Origin: Jacaranda mimosifolia
Taxonomy: Eukaryota > Streptophyta > Magnoliopsida > Lamiales > Bignoniaceae
NCBI GenBank assembly: GCA_018894105.1
Contig: CM032117.1
Span: forward strand, 43,510,501 to 43,574,500
DNA: 64,000 nucleotides
Direction of reading: 5' to 3'
The translations under genes were made by a program, and so were the position numbers. This document shows, piece by piece, positions 48,925 to 60,328 of the stretch (positions are counted from its first letter, which is position 1; every line of letters begins with the position of its first letter). The notes under the pieces were generated by a model. That model worked only from the letters and a program-made list of their open reading frames with translations. It did not search any database and was not told where the DNA came from.

Positions 48925-49216
48925 GATAATATCGGATATCTTTGATTTGACAATATCAAACATCAAAAGATAATATCAATATCAAATATCTTTGATTTAA
49001 TTGGTTCATAGGTATAGATACTCCATCTTTGACACTTGTCAATATTTGATTTGAATATAAAATAAATACTAAATTATTTATTAAAATTAACCATTTATTT
49101 TTTGAAATTAAATTTAATAAATCCCAAAATATAAATAGAGAATTTTAAATTAATAATTAGCATATTATTTTTTACATGTCACTTCTCAATTGGCTTAAAA
49201 TTAATTTATCTACAGT
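48925..49216 (-). repeat. Family A LTR sequence, right arm, part 2
   Basis: Continues the minus-oriented arm. Its start TGTAGATAAATT lies at 49216, the same junction with the Mutator-like terminal repeat that is seen at 35638 on the other side. Confidence 0.85.
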
Positions 49217-49471
49217 GGGACTAAAGTTGCACCCTCCCTGTAAGGTTGTGGGACTAAAAGTGCAATTTTGCTCGTGCAGCCATGCGTCAAACGGTCACGC
49301 ATGTCACATGCGCTTTCTCCCTTAAATTTTTGACGAAAATTGACTTTTGAGACCAACTTTACAAGTTTTTTGAGATTTTGGGATATTTTCTAAATTTGGA
49401 AAAAGTGCGGAACTAAAATTGCACACCCCCTAACGCATGGGACTAAAAATTCAATTTTGCCATCTAAGTAG

Positions 49472-49994
49472 TGAGGGTTGACACCAACACTCCACAAGTC
49501 TGTCGTTTATCCATATCTCCACTAATGTAGATTGTACTCAACCAAAATCGATGGAACTTAATTAGTCAATCATGTAAGTTTGAGAGATGTAGGATATATA
49601 TGGATAATTGTAGTTCAAGCACCTGCAACACTTACTTGTTCAAGATTGACATGAGCCTAGTTCAAATATCTTCAACACATTATTCCTCAAACTTATCGGG
49701 CATTATTACTCAAACATTTTCTTTTGGTGCTCATGCCCGCATTCTATTTTTTTCTTTCTTTCTTTTTCATGTATGAGTAGTATCTACACCATTTCTTTTA
49801 TTTTCACGCTATTGATCATTTCCTCCCATTCTCTACAAAGCTCCATGCATAAAAATTTGCAAAACAAATACTAGTGCTTATGAATGGAGGGACTTCAGTG
49901 GTGAAAGTATATTTTAAGCTCATTGCTGAATTACTTTTCAAATGAATGAGATAAGTCCAATAAAAGCTCAAAGGGTCAAAGATGGCCTAAGTTA
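49472..49994 (-). mobile_element. Athila-like internal fragment C, part 2
   Basis: Rejoins 35393: the phrase ATCTCCACTAATGTAGA and later TGGCCTAAGTTAT correspond to family B 41485-41500 and 41980-41995. It is interrupted again at 49994 by the 4.35-kb insertion. Confidence 0.7.
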
Positions 49995-50589
49995 TATAAC
50001 ACCCCAGTAATTTTATGATTTTACTATTTGTTATAATTTTAATATTTGAAATTGCCCTTCTTGGGATAGCACCTAAGTTAAGGTGCTAATTCAAACTAAT
50101 AAAGTTTTTCACAATTACCCAATATACATAAGCAAAATATAACCTTATAACAAACTTAACCCAATATGCGGAAGTGATAATCAGAGTGCTTAAAATATCA
50201 TCATAACAAATTCAACAGCAACCTAGCTCAAAAGGTTGCTACTTGTACCAAGATTCAAAATTTACATCCATAATTATAGCAGTACTCATGACATATTACA
50301 ACATCTCTTAATAAAACATCCCAAAATTAGTAAAACATACATATACACAACAAGCTCCAAAAGAAACATCTCTACTCGGATCATCAGTCCTCAAAATCTC
50401 CGGTCTCATACCTGTCTGAGTAAAGATAAATAATATACGAGGGTGACTCATAAGGACTCAGTGATAGTATAAGCAATGCACAACCAGTCTAAAATATAAG
50501 GCATACGAATAATGATCAATGATTTCTCCATATAAGAATGATGAATCACAGCAAGAAGCATCAAGAAACAAAGATTAACAATTGCTAGG

Positions 50590-50800
50590 TCAGAAACTGT
50601 GACCGTCGGCTTTACGGCCTGTTCATCTCAACCGATCTTGCTTGGGAGGTTTAGGTTCATCTCAACCAATCACAGTCGAGAGGCATCATCTTAACAGATG
50701 GGAGGCATCATCTCAACCGATCCTGCTCGGGAGGTTTAGGGACATCTCAACCGATCACAGTCGGGAGGCATCATCTCAACAGATGGAGGCATAAAAGTGG
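50590..50800. repeat. ~100-bp tandem repeat
   Basis: Units built from CATCTCAACCGATC, GGGAGGTTTAGG and GGGAGGCATCATCTCAAC recur at least twice in full and once in part. Confidence 0.75.
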
Positions 50801-50984
50801 CTCGTTGCTCGGAACAACAGTTTGATCTAGACTGAAATACCACGGCAACCTTATTGCTCCATGAGTAGAATGGAATTACAAGAATAACAAACCCAACACA
50901 TATGCAAGTCAATAAACTGAACAACACATGCATATCAGAACATTCTTGTGCCTCCATAACAGTTCAATAACCGTTCAATTTAGT

Positions 50985-51130
50985 AGCTCGAGCATGACAG
51001 CTCGGCAATCACATTAGCTCAAGCATAACAGCTTGGCAATCACAATAGCTCAAGCATGACAGCTTGGCAATCACACTAGCTCAAGCATAATAGCTTGGCA
51101 CATTAGCTCAAGCATAATAACTTGGCAAGG
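50985..51130. repeat. ~30-bp tandem repeat, about 5 units
   Basis: Units of the form TTAGCTCAAGCATAACAGCT followed by TGGCAATCACA, with single-base variants. Confidence 0.85.
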
Positions 51131-51379
51131 CACTTTGCCCAACAATTCTCCTGTACACAGATCTTTCAATTCGATAGTTCAATCAATCAATTGCCAACAT
51201 GGCAGAACAATGAACTTTACAAAATGATAACAATGCCATCATGGCAGATCACAAGACCAAGTACAGGTTCACTTTGATCAATAACATACGAGACACGAAA
51301 ATGTTCAAGGCCAGAACATAAATCATTTGATTGACTCAATCAGTATCGATACATGATTAACTCAGTAAGATTCACGGGT

Positions 51380-52930
51380 TCAATGATTAACAATAACAGT
51401 ATCAGTAGCCAGACAATAGAACTTTAGAGGGTCCAAAACCCACAATTACGATAACAGGATTCAAGACAATAGAACCACACAGGGTTTAGATATCAATAAT
51501 AACGATATCAAGAATCAATACAATAGAACCACACAGGTTCAGATAGCAACAATAACGATATCAAGAATCAATAGAACCTCACAAGGTTCAGATAGCAACA
51601 ATAACAATATCAAGAATCAATAGAACCACACAGGGTTCAGATATCAACAATAACGATATCAAGAATCAAGACAATAGAACCACACAGGTTCAGATTGCAA
51701 CAATAACAATGTCAGGAATCAAGACAATGGAGCCTCAGAGGGTTCAGATTGCAACAATAAACAATAACGAGAATCAAGAATCAATAGAACCTCACAGGGT
51801 TCAGATAGCCAGAATCAAGATAATAGAACCACATAAGGTTCAGATATCAATAATAATGATAACATGAGGCAAGACAATGGAACCACACAGGGTTCAGATA
51901 ACCAGAATCAAAACAATAGAACCTCACAGGGTTCAAATAACAAGAATAAAGACAATAGAACCTCACAGGTTCAGATAACAAGAATCAAGATAATAGAACC
52001 TCACAGGTTCAGATAGCAACAATAACGATAACGAGAATCAAGAATCAATAGAACCTCACAGGTTCAGATAGCAACAATAAACGATAACAAGAATTAGGAC
52101 AAGAGAACCTCACAGGGTTCGAAAATCAAGAAATAAGGCAATAGAACCTCACAGGGTTCAGATAACAATAATAATAACAATATCAGGAATCAACAATCAC
52201 ATTGCTTACTCAAACAAGTACTAAAGAGGTAGATCCTCGTAGAGATAATAATAATCAATAGAGTACAATAAACAAAGCAATACCAACCCTCACAGGGGTT
52301 TATCAAAGAGACGATAGGTCCAAAGGTTTGCCAGATTGGCGAATCCTCACAGGGTTCAGATAACAAGAATCAAGACAATAGAACCTCACAGGTTTAGATA
52401 GCAACAATAACGATAACGAGAATCAAGATAATAGAACCTCACAGGGTTCAGATAGCAACAATAAACGATTACGAGAATCAAGAATCAATAGAACCTCACA
52501 GGGTTTAGGAATCAACAATAACATTGCTTACTCAAACAAGTACCAAAGCGGTAAATCCTCATAGAGGTAACAATAATCAATAGAGTACGATAAACAAAGC
52601 AATACCAACCCTCACAGAGGTTTATCTAAGAGACGATAGGTCCAAAGGTTTGCCAGATTGACGAATCCTCACAAGGTTTAGATAACCAAAATCAAGACAA
52701 TAGAACCTCATAGGTTCAGATAGCAATAATAAATAATAACGAGGATCAAGAATTAATAGAACCTCACAGGGTTCAGATAGCAATAATAAACGATAACAAG
52801 AATCAAGAATCAATAACATTGCTTTACTCAAACAAGTACCAAAGCGGTGGATCCTCACAGGATTCAGAATTCAACGATAACATTGCTTACTCAAACAAGT
52901 ACCAAAGCGGTGGATCCTCACCTTAATCAG
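51380..52930. repeat. Large imperfect tandem array (50-60-bp units)
   Basis: More than twenty units with the core AATAGAACCTCACAGGGTTC followed by AGATAGCAACAATAACGATA and GAATCAAGA, of variable length. A longer higher-order block (CTTACTCAAACAAGTACCAAAG, AAACAAAGCAATACCAACCCTCACAG and GATAGGTCCAAAGGTTTGCC in sequence) occurs near 52205-52345 and again near 52525-52665, with partial copies to 52925. Confidence 0.85.
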
Positions 52931-53499
52931 TCAATCAGTATAGTCAAACTCTACTGATCCTCAGGGTCAACTCCTTCGTCACCTATTCAAAAGGTAACCT
53001 TATATCAAAATCCATGTTCAATCCTAACGATCACTAACACTTAAAATCATAACAACAGTAATCCCAAGTCTAAATAATTATCCTATTAATAGGTTGGGTA
53101 GGGTTCATTTCGATACTATTACTCGAAACATACTAGTAATATCGGATATAGACATATACGGATTCGCATATATATATATAGCCATATCAATATTCAATAT
53201 TAATCATAATAATCCATTTGTCCGCAAACATACAACTTTTATCGATTAATCTCGATGGCATAAAAGATAAGGGTTTCTACACTTAATATATTATATAACC
53301 TATAGTTACATGAAATAATACCACTATGGATTTATTAGGCCTATTTAATCGATCAAAAGTGTTTTAATTCAATGCATGAGTGTTCTGATCAATCAAGATC
53401 ATCATAATATATGAAAATACAAAGTTTTACAAAGATCAGAACATCTAAACGTATACATGCAAATACATACACGAAAATAGCATTTTATATCGATATTTC

Positions 53500-54110
53500 A
53501 CTAACAAAAGGGAATCGTCACGATCAGACTACATGCATGCGATCACCGTGACGAGGTGAAGATTCTGCCCCATCACCGCCGCTGCCATCGCCGGAAAACT
53601 GAAATTTTACCACTCCTAGAATCCTCTCGCCGAGAGCTTTCCAACGGTACCTTCGGTTTTCGATTTGGCCGCCGGAAACCCCGTCAAAACGCAGCCCGAA
53701 GTGGTCACGGTCAATAGCTCCGCCGCCTGTTTTCGCCGTCTCCACCGCGTATCTCTGCCATGAAACTATACCACGGTGATCTCCTCGTCATGGGCTAGCT
53801 AAAACACCCCTGGGTTGCTCAGTTTGACGCCGGAAAACGGAAGACCCAGTTGCTTCGGATTTTCGGTCTCTCTCCGCCGCGCGTCTCCGGTGAGCTGCCG
53901 CCGCCGTTGATGGTGAAGATGAGTTCGTGGTGGTGTGGGGAGTGATTTAGGTGGTTGGTTGCTTGAGGAAGAGCTCGCCGGAGGTAGTGATGGTATTGAC
54001 CGCGGTTGATAGGATAAAGAAGAAGAAACTGGAGAAGGAAAGATAGAAAGAAAAGAAAATGAAGGAGAAAAAGGAAAGAAAAAGAAAGAGAAAAAGGCTG
54101 CCGGTTTGAT
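53500..54110. other. GC-rich block in the 4.35-kb insertion
   Basis: GCCGCC/CGCCGG-rich stretch in otherwise AT-rich DNA. An open frame of 73 codons (53524-53745, minus) is glycine-rich and matches no family I know. It could be a transcribed leader region or a captured host fragment; neither is proven. Confidence 0.4.
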
Positions 54111-54353
54111 GTGATTTGATTGATATTTATATGTATGTATATATATATATATATAATTTTTTTTTTTTAATAAAAATCAAATTCTTCATTTGCAATTATT
54201 CTTAGCAAATTTTAAATCATCCAATTGAGTACAAATTTATAATTTGTCCACACAAATTGAAAAATAAAATTAGTAATTAAAATTTAATATTTTTCAAATA
54301 TTAATAATATAACAAATAGTAAAATCATAAAACTATTGGGGTGTTACAAGTTA

Positions 54354-54837
54354 TATCCTTAATTGAGTGATTTCTAGAATTTTACCTCGAAAGAGAATCG
54401 CATAAATTCTAAAGTTCATGATTAATCTCAATCAAAGAGTAAATAAATATCCTCTAACCCATCATAGGAATTTATTGTGTACAAAACGAAGTGCTCAACA
54501 AAAAGATCATATTTTACCAATGATTTTAAATAAGAATGAAAAGTTTAGCCTACCACACATAATTTTTCATAATACTCAATGTCAAAACAATAATATCATC
54601 ATAGATATAAGCGATTCACTCTTATATAACGTTTCCATGCTCCACATTAACTTGATTGACTCATGATGACTTGAGAGGAGAAAAGAAAAAAGAAAAAGGA
54701 ACATGACGCAAACTAAAGCATTCCCCGACTTGAGAAGTACTATGCCTTCAAAGTATAAAAAAACACAATAGCACAAAGAAATATAAAATAAAAACAATAA
54801 AAATAGCACACAAACTGAAAATAGACAAAATATATTG
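54354..54837 (-). mobile_element. Athila-like internal fragment C, part 3
   Basis: Rejoins 49994 after the insertion: TATCCTTAATTGAGTGATTTCT corresponds to family B near 41992-42015, followed by similar text to about 54600. It is cut at 54838 by a CACTA terminus. Confidence 0.6.
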
Positions 54838-56372
54838 CACTACAAAAAAATTAGTACAAGCTAACGAAATTTTTCTATGAAACAATATTTTGTAAGGATT
54901 TCCAATAGAATTTTTTGCATTGGGAAAAGCCTCGTTGCAAATCAATTTTTGATACTTTTTTGATAGAAAAATTCTGTCGGACATTTTTCCAATGAATTTT
55001 TTGATGCTTTTTAAATGGGATTTAAACTGTTGAAACCAGTTCAAATTTCGTCAACTTTCCGTCTATAAAATCAGTCGGAAAATTTTTGTTCGTTTAACTT
55101 GCGATGGACGTTGTAATCTTTTATTATTTTTTAATTTTTTTCGACAGAATTGCCAGAAAATTCTATTGGAAGCTTAATTTTTGTTAAAAAATTTATTGTC
55201 AATTTCCAATGGAAATTCCTTGGATTTTCATTGGAAATTTTTGAATAATTTGTTAAATTATTATTTGATTACACCTTTTGTATATAAAATAACATATAAG
55301 TACAAAAGAACAAAATTATATATAAATGGAAACAATAATTTAAAATATATATATAATTTTATAAATATAAGTCTTAAAAGGTATAATTATTAATTACAAA
55401 AATATAAAAAAGGATAATATCTACTGCCCAGTAGCATCACCACCGAAGTCGAAATAGTAATCAGTATCACTATGGTCCTCTTGTCGTGCCATACTGATGC
55501 TAATAATTCTTGGAGCCAAGCTACTGCTGCTAGGGTGGAGGTGGGGCAAGGGCAGTGGCATGCCAAAGGATGGCTAGAGGATCTGGATGGAGCATCCATC
55601 TGCATGACCAGGTGAGTGATATGGAGCTCAACTACTCAGATAACGTGGTCCATATATCCTAAATTTTGGCCTCAAAATGGGTTGTAGCTAATGCACTGAG
55701 TGGCTCCTCTTGAGGCACACTACTGATAGCTCAGCCTGAAGACCCACCCTTCTTGTTGGGACCAACTATAGTCTGAGTCCACAATTCAGCCTAAGACTAA
55801 TGTGTCTTTGCACTACTCCTAATACCCTTAGGCTGAGCCTAGGTTTGTAGCACTTGCAGAAAGCTCTTCTGCAAGATACAAATTAAATAATTGAATGTAT
55901 TATAATGTAACTAAAACAAGTATATATCATATGTAAAAAAACGTACAACAACTCTCTTCGCCCTTTCATCTACCTATCTCCTATCGCATTGCAACTAATG
56001 GGTAAGCACAAAAATCTCCTCCACCATCAGTGGCCTCTACAACTCTCGAGCCTACACACAAAACAAGAATTAATATAAGTGTATTTTATATATAAAAGAA
56101 AATTCGGCAGAATCTCTACTAAAATTAGTCTTTACCCCAAAAAATAAAGCTCAACAATTAAACAAGCAATAACAAATGGGGTTGGTGTCGTTTCCATTTG
56201 TTACAAACTTGATTCATCTTGGCCTGTATGGATTTCTTCTAAAAATCTTGGGATTGCCAGTACCGACATAGGGCATCCCAAGTATTCTGGCCAATCTACT
56301 CTAGCCTTTTGCCCATCTTCCGGGGGTGGTCATACATGTCATTGAAGAAGACGGTGAATCAAGGATCTAAGG
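54838..56372 (-). mobile_element. CACTA (En/Spm) transposon fragment
   Basis: Begins with a CACTACAAAAAAATTAG terminus at 54838 and subterminal GAAAATTTT/CCAATGGAAATT-type repeats through 55250. It continues into coding remnants of a Transposase_24-type (Ptta/En/Spm) protein. The other end is missing: a copia LTR takes over near 56372. Confidence 0.72.
55400..56372 (-). pseudogene. Transposase_24-like protein of a CACTA element (broken)
   Basis: On the minus strand from about 56370 the frame reads FTVFFNDMYDHPRKMGKRLE, stop, then NTWDALCRYWQSQDF, stop, KKSIQAKMNQVCNKWKR. This is the W-x2-L-x2-YW-x3-(E/D)F then S-x-KN(R/Q) pattern of the plant Ptta/En/Spm Transposase_24 domain. An EATDGGGDFCAYPLVAMR-like segment lies near 56020, and further low-complexity, intron-broken text runs to about 55400. 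Several stops replace Trp or Lys codons, so the gene is dead. The domain's role in the live element is thought to be DNA binding or an accessory one. Confidence 0.65.
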
Positions 56373-56920
56373 TGCAATGGAATTTAAAACTTTTCATCAC
56401 ATGAATTTAACTTGATTCACTATGAACCAAGGATCTATTTTATGCCAAAACAATGGATTTAAAGGAAGAAGCAATTACCTTTAGAGATCTTCTAAAACCT
56501 AGAGATAGTGCAACCAATTGACTCCTTAATTGTTCACCAACACACCTCCACTCCTTAGCTGATTTTTCGATACTTAATATTTGAAATTATAGTAGAAAAT
56601 CAGCCCCAAAAGAACTCAAAAAGTCCGAAAACAACAGCAAAAATTATGACAAAATTCTCCCCCAATTGCCAGCTTGAATGAAGATTTCTTATTCAACTTG
56701 GACTCGTTCTTGTTCACCACAAAGCACCATTTGTGATGCCTCTAATTAAGTCTACACACCATTAGATTAGTCTTGATCTTCCTATCTTCCGCTAGAATAG
56801 ATGGAACAAAAAAAAAAAAAAGGGAGGGTTTGAGAGAAAGAGGGAGATCGGAAGAGAAGAGTTTAGAGAGAGTTTTGGAGATAGAGTTTTCGTTATACCA
56901 AAAAGAGATGAGAGTGGGAT

Positions 56921-56927
56921 ATTTATA
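56921..56927 (-). promoter_or_regulatory. TATA box in the copia LTR
   Basis: TATAAAT on the minus strand, followed downstream by a CTCTCTAAACTCTTCTC-like pyrimidine-rich leader. Confidence 0.5.
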
Positions 56928-57370
56928 TCCCAGTGCCACTTCAACGCTCATTTTTGGACTCTTTTATTGAGTTTTTGGGTACATCAAGGACACTCTAGTT
57001 GTACCCTTACACTAATGGTCAAGGTGATGTCACTTAAGTGCCAAGTAGGATTTCAATCCTATTAATTAAAATCTCTATTTTAATTACCAATATTTAAATG
57101 GACTCTTCCATTTAAATATTTTCTTAAAAAATAATACTCTCTAATATCAATTAAATCAACTACTTAATTTAATTGATCCAATTTAACTCTTTAAGTTGGC
57201 AAGACTGATTAAATTTGCGACATGGCCCAATTAAATTAACACTTTAATTCAATTGGACTAATTTAACTCTTTAAATTATCTAATTAGTTTAACCCCTTAA
57301 ATTAATCAAGCCATTATTACCAAATTTGAATTAGTCAATTGATCTTTTCAAATGTTGACCAATCTAATTA

Positions 57371-58620
57371 GGCAAAATTGCAAAATTAGTCCCACACCTA
57401 TAACCTTATGGTAATTTAGGACTTCACTTTTTTGGGCAGCAAGATTGGTATAACTCCTGAAATTTGGCAATTTGAGGACAAATTGGGCACGAAAGTCATT
57501 TGGCAGCAGCCTGAGCTTATGTGACGTGTGATTTGGCTCCACATGGCGCTCTATCAGTCAGAATATCTTTATCTCGCCTATATGGCATATGGTATGGCAA
57601 CTCCTCTTGCCACATTAGCACAAGTATTACACCACTTAAAAAAATGAAAATAAATATTAAAAAAATAAATTTTTATATAAAAACAAAAATCAAATATATA
57701 AAAACCAAAACAAAATAAAAAAAATTAAAGAAAAAAGATAAATTTGCATGCTTATATATATACACACATACATACACATATACATCAATTATTTATTAAT
57801 CAATCAAAAATAAAATTAATTAATTAACTAAAAAATAAAAATCAATAATCTATTTATTAATCTAAAAAATCTATAACCTATAAAAATTTATTACTTTAAA
57901 TTTTTCTAAAAAATTAATTTATCACTCTAAACTATTTTATCTTAATAATTTTGGATTGCATATTTAATAATTCTAAAATAGTAGACATATCTAAAATAAT
58001 GTTATTAAAATTCGTTGAATATATTTATTAATTAAAAATAAAATAAATTAATAAATAAAAATTTAAAAACCTATGCTCTTAACTATATAATTTAAATATA
58101 CTTAATATTACTAAAAATATAATATAAACTTAAATTTAAATTTATTTATTAATGTAAATAATAATAATTTTTTAAAATATATATATTTAATACCCCCACC
58201 CCCTCTCCTCCCCCTGAACCACCCTTCCCCCTACCCCCAACACCCTGCAGCAACCGTCATGCCTAGGCGGCCGCATGGCCAGCGACGGCCCCTCTTTGAA
58301 ATGGCTGTTGCCTAGAAGCCACTAGGCGGGCACATGAGTCAGTACTCGCATGGCCAGCAGCCGCCTAGGTTGGGAAGCCACAGCCAGATCTGCTGGCACA
58401 GTCGCCTTCCTTGCCATGGCCAGCCCTGTGTTGGCCATGACAGTCCAGGGGGCGGGGGCGGCCAGCGACTGGGGGGTTGGGGAAGGGGAAGAGGAAATTA
58501 CATATATATATTGTGTATTTAAAATATACACGCATATATTATGTATTTAAAATATATATACATATATATACATGTATTAAAGTATATGTATATGTATATA
58601 TATATTTATGCATTTAAAAT

Positions 58621-58662
<42 letters not shown>

Positions 58663-59149
58663 GATGTATTTAAAATATAAGAGGTGGATGAATATTATGT
58701 TCTTATGTGTAATTTTTTTTTTTTTTGTATTTTCATTTTTTTTTTCAAATTTTATGCATTTTTATTTGTGTTAGTCTTTTTTTTATTGCTTTATATATAT
58801 AAATTTATTTTTTCTTCTTTTGCCATTTTAAATTTTATTGTTTATATATAAATTTATTTTTCACTTTTTTTCATTTTTCATTTTATTTTTTGGATGTGTG
58901 GCAAGTTATGTTGCCATGTCATATGTTATGTAGGAAAGAGAGCATAAGTTTGATGGCAAAGTACCACATGGCGCTAAATCAGCTACCACATAGATGCAGG
59001 CCGATTGGAATTGTAATTTGGGCCTAATTTCTCCTCAAATTGCAAATTGCCAAATTTCAGAAGCTGTTGTACTAATCTTGCCGCCCAAAAAAATAAAGTC
59101 CTAAATTGCCAGAAGGCTATAGATACAGGACCAATTTTGCAATTTTACC
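57371..59149. mobile_element. Mutator-like foldback element
   Basis: Left end GGCAAAATTGCAAAATTAGT and inverted right end GGTAAAATTGCAAAATTGGT start inverted repeats that stay alignable for about 240 bp. The flanks ATCTAATTA (57362-57370) and ATTTAATTA (59150-59158) are a 9-bp duplication with one change. The AT-rich inner arms are also roughly complementary, and a GC-rich island (58194-58498) sits at the centre with CCCCTTCCCC on one side and GGGGAAGGGG on the other. The termini resemble those of the palindromic element at 35394. No transposase. Confidence 0.83.
58619..58664. repeat. (AC)n-(AT)n microsatellite
   Basis: About 13 AC units followed directly by about 8 AT units. Confidence 0.9.
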
Positions 59150-60328
59150 ATTTAATTATCTAACTTAGATAATTTCTCCAAGCTAACTAGAGTATCTAAA
59201 GGCTTTTGTGTGTGACCCATTAGGTTCACCAATTAAGTAAGCATGAGCTTGCAACTCTTTGCGATTTATTGAATATCAAATATTTCGATTAGTCTAAACT
59301 CCTTCAAACTTGAAGAGTGATTAGTTTAAAGGAGTTGAAGCTTCAATTAATCTTCAATTAATCTCCTTTAAACTAATCACTCTTCCATTGATTAAAGAGC
59401 ACCTAATCCTCATAGTTAGTATCTAGTACAAGTTTATGATGCCCAACCAATTAGATGAATCAATTAGTGTGAACTTTTCCAGTTACGATTACCATACAAA
59501 TACGGTCCTCCCGTTTACTATATCCTGAAAGATGCCTAGGGCAAGATATGTTGGTCCCCTAATAGGCTCGATAACTATGTATCTATTCTTGATGCATGAT
59601 TTCAATTTATGACCTAAACTTTGGAAAATTCCTTTCTTAAATTGCCATATCACCTTGTGCAAGGATTTTCTCAGAACTAGTAGGAGATCAACTCGTTCTT
59701 CACGACAAGCAAATGAATCCCTTCTTAGAACTCACCAATCTCTATACATAGGTAACTTGTGCCCAACCTAAGCCCTAGGTGACCTACTAAGTAGTTAGGA
59801 TAAAATCAAAACACAAGGACCTAAGTACAAGATTGCTGCGAAACTTCAATTCAAATGACTAATTATATATATTATCGTATGCAAGAGAATTTTCCATTAC
59901 CGAAAAGCCACTTCGGCTACCTTATGGATTCTCTAAGCAAGTCTTCCGTGAAATTTTTGTAACAAGCACCTACTAAGGTGCATCCATGTCTCATACATGG
60001 ATTGCCCATGAAATGGGGCAATGTCTAACTCTTTGGAGTATGCATCATTAGTGCAAGTCTATCCAAATCTTAGATTACCATTTCTAAGATTCTATGACCT
60101 AGAATATTTAGAATTATGATCATAGAGACTTTTTTCATGATTACCATCATATGTGTTACCAAGTCCCATAGTCTTGTATGATTTAAGGGATTCAACCAAA
60201 TACATGTGAAGATTATCATAAAATGCATAAGATAAAGATGACAATTTAAATATCATTCAATCAATATTATCTCAAAAAAGAGTAGCAATATACGCCAATC
60301 TAATGTGCTGCGGGGAACTAGTCCAACA

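Larger units (their letters stand above)
35394..49462. mobile_element. Palindromic Mutator-like element with LTR-derived arms, hosting later insertions
   Basis: The outer ends GGCAAAATTATATTTTTAGT and, inverted, TGGCAAAATTGAATTTTTAG form a terminal repeat of about 245 bp per side. The flanks carry the duplication TCTAAGTAG (35385-35393 and 49463-49471), 9 bp as for Mutator-like transposases. The base at the right edge leaves a one-base ambiguity. Inside each terminal repeat, at the mirrored position (35638 and 49216), family A LTR sequence begins with TGTAGATAAATT. The two LTR-derived arms run towards each other and meet at about 46620-46629. Without the insertions at 35841-45562, 45731-46293 and 46926-48924 the element would be under 2 kb and almost wholly self-complementary. 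Confidence 0.75.
49995..54348. repeat. 4.35-kb solo LTR (or Mutator-like element) rich in tandem repeats
   Basis: Ends TATAACACCCCAGTAATTTT and, inverted, TGTAACACCCCAATAGTTTT, flanked by the perfect 5-mer AGTTA (49990-49994, 54349-54353). With TG changed to TA at one end this fits a solo LTR of a gypsy element of the kind that starts TGTAACACCCC. However, the ends are complementary for about 55 bp, unusually long for an LTR. An alternative 9-bp duplication (TAAGTTATA/CAAGTTATA) would instead fit a Mutator-like element. No transposase or retroviral-type gene is inside. Confidence 0.7.
56373..60328 (-). repeat. 3' LTR of a minus-strand copia element, interrupted
   Basis: Starts TGTTGGACTAGTTCCCCGCA at 60328 on the minus strand, preceded by a GTGCAAG-containing tract at the polypurine position. 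It extends left past the foldback element at 57371-59149 to about 56373, giving a net LTR of roughly 2.2 kb. A TATAAAT box at 56921-56927 (minus) is followed by a CT-rich leader, typical of an LTR transcription start. The left edge (56355-56400) is uncertain because the partner LTR is outside the window. Confidence 0.65.

Noticed and set aside
50590..52930. CRISPR-like array because of regular repeats
   Set aside because: Repeats are imperfect, contiguous and without unique spacers, and the genome is plant nuclear.
53524..53745. Glycine-rich 73-codon frame as a captured host gene
   Set aside because: Composition alone explains it; no domain and no splice structure were seen.
58322..58550. 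Open frames on both strands in the GC-rich island
   Set aside because: They arise from a stop-poor GC-rich hairpin core inside a foldback transposon and resemble no protein.
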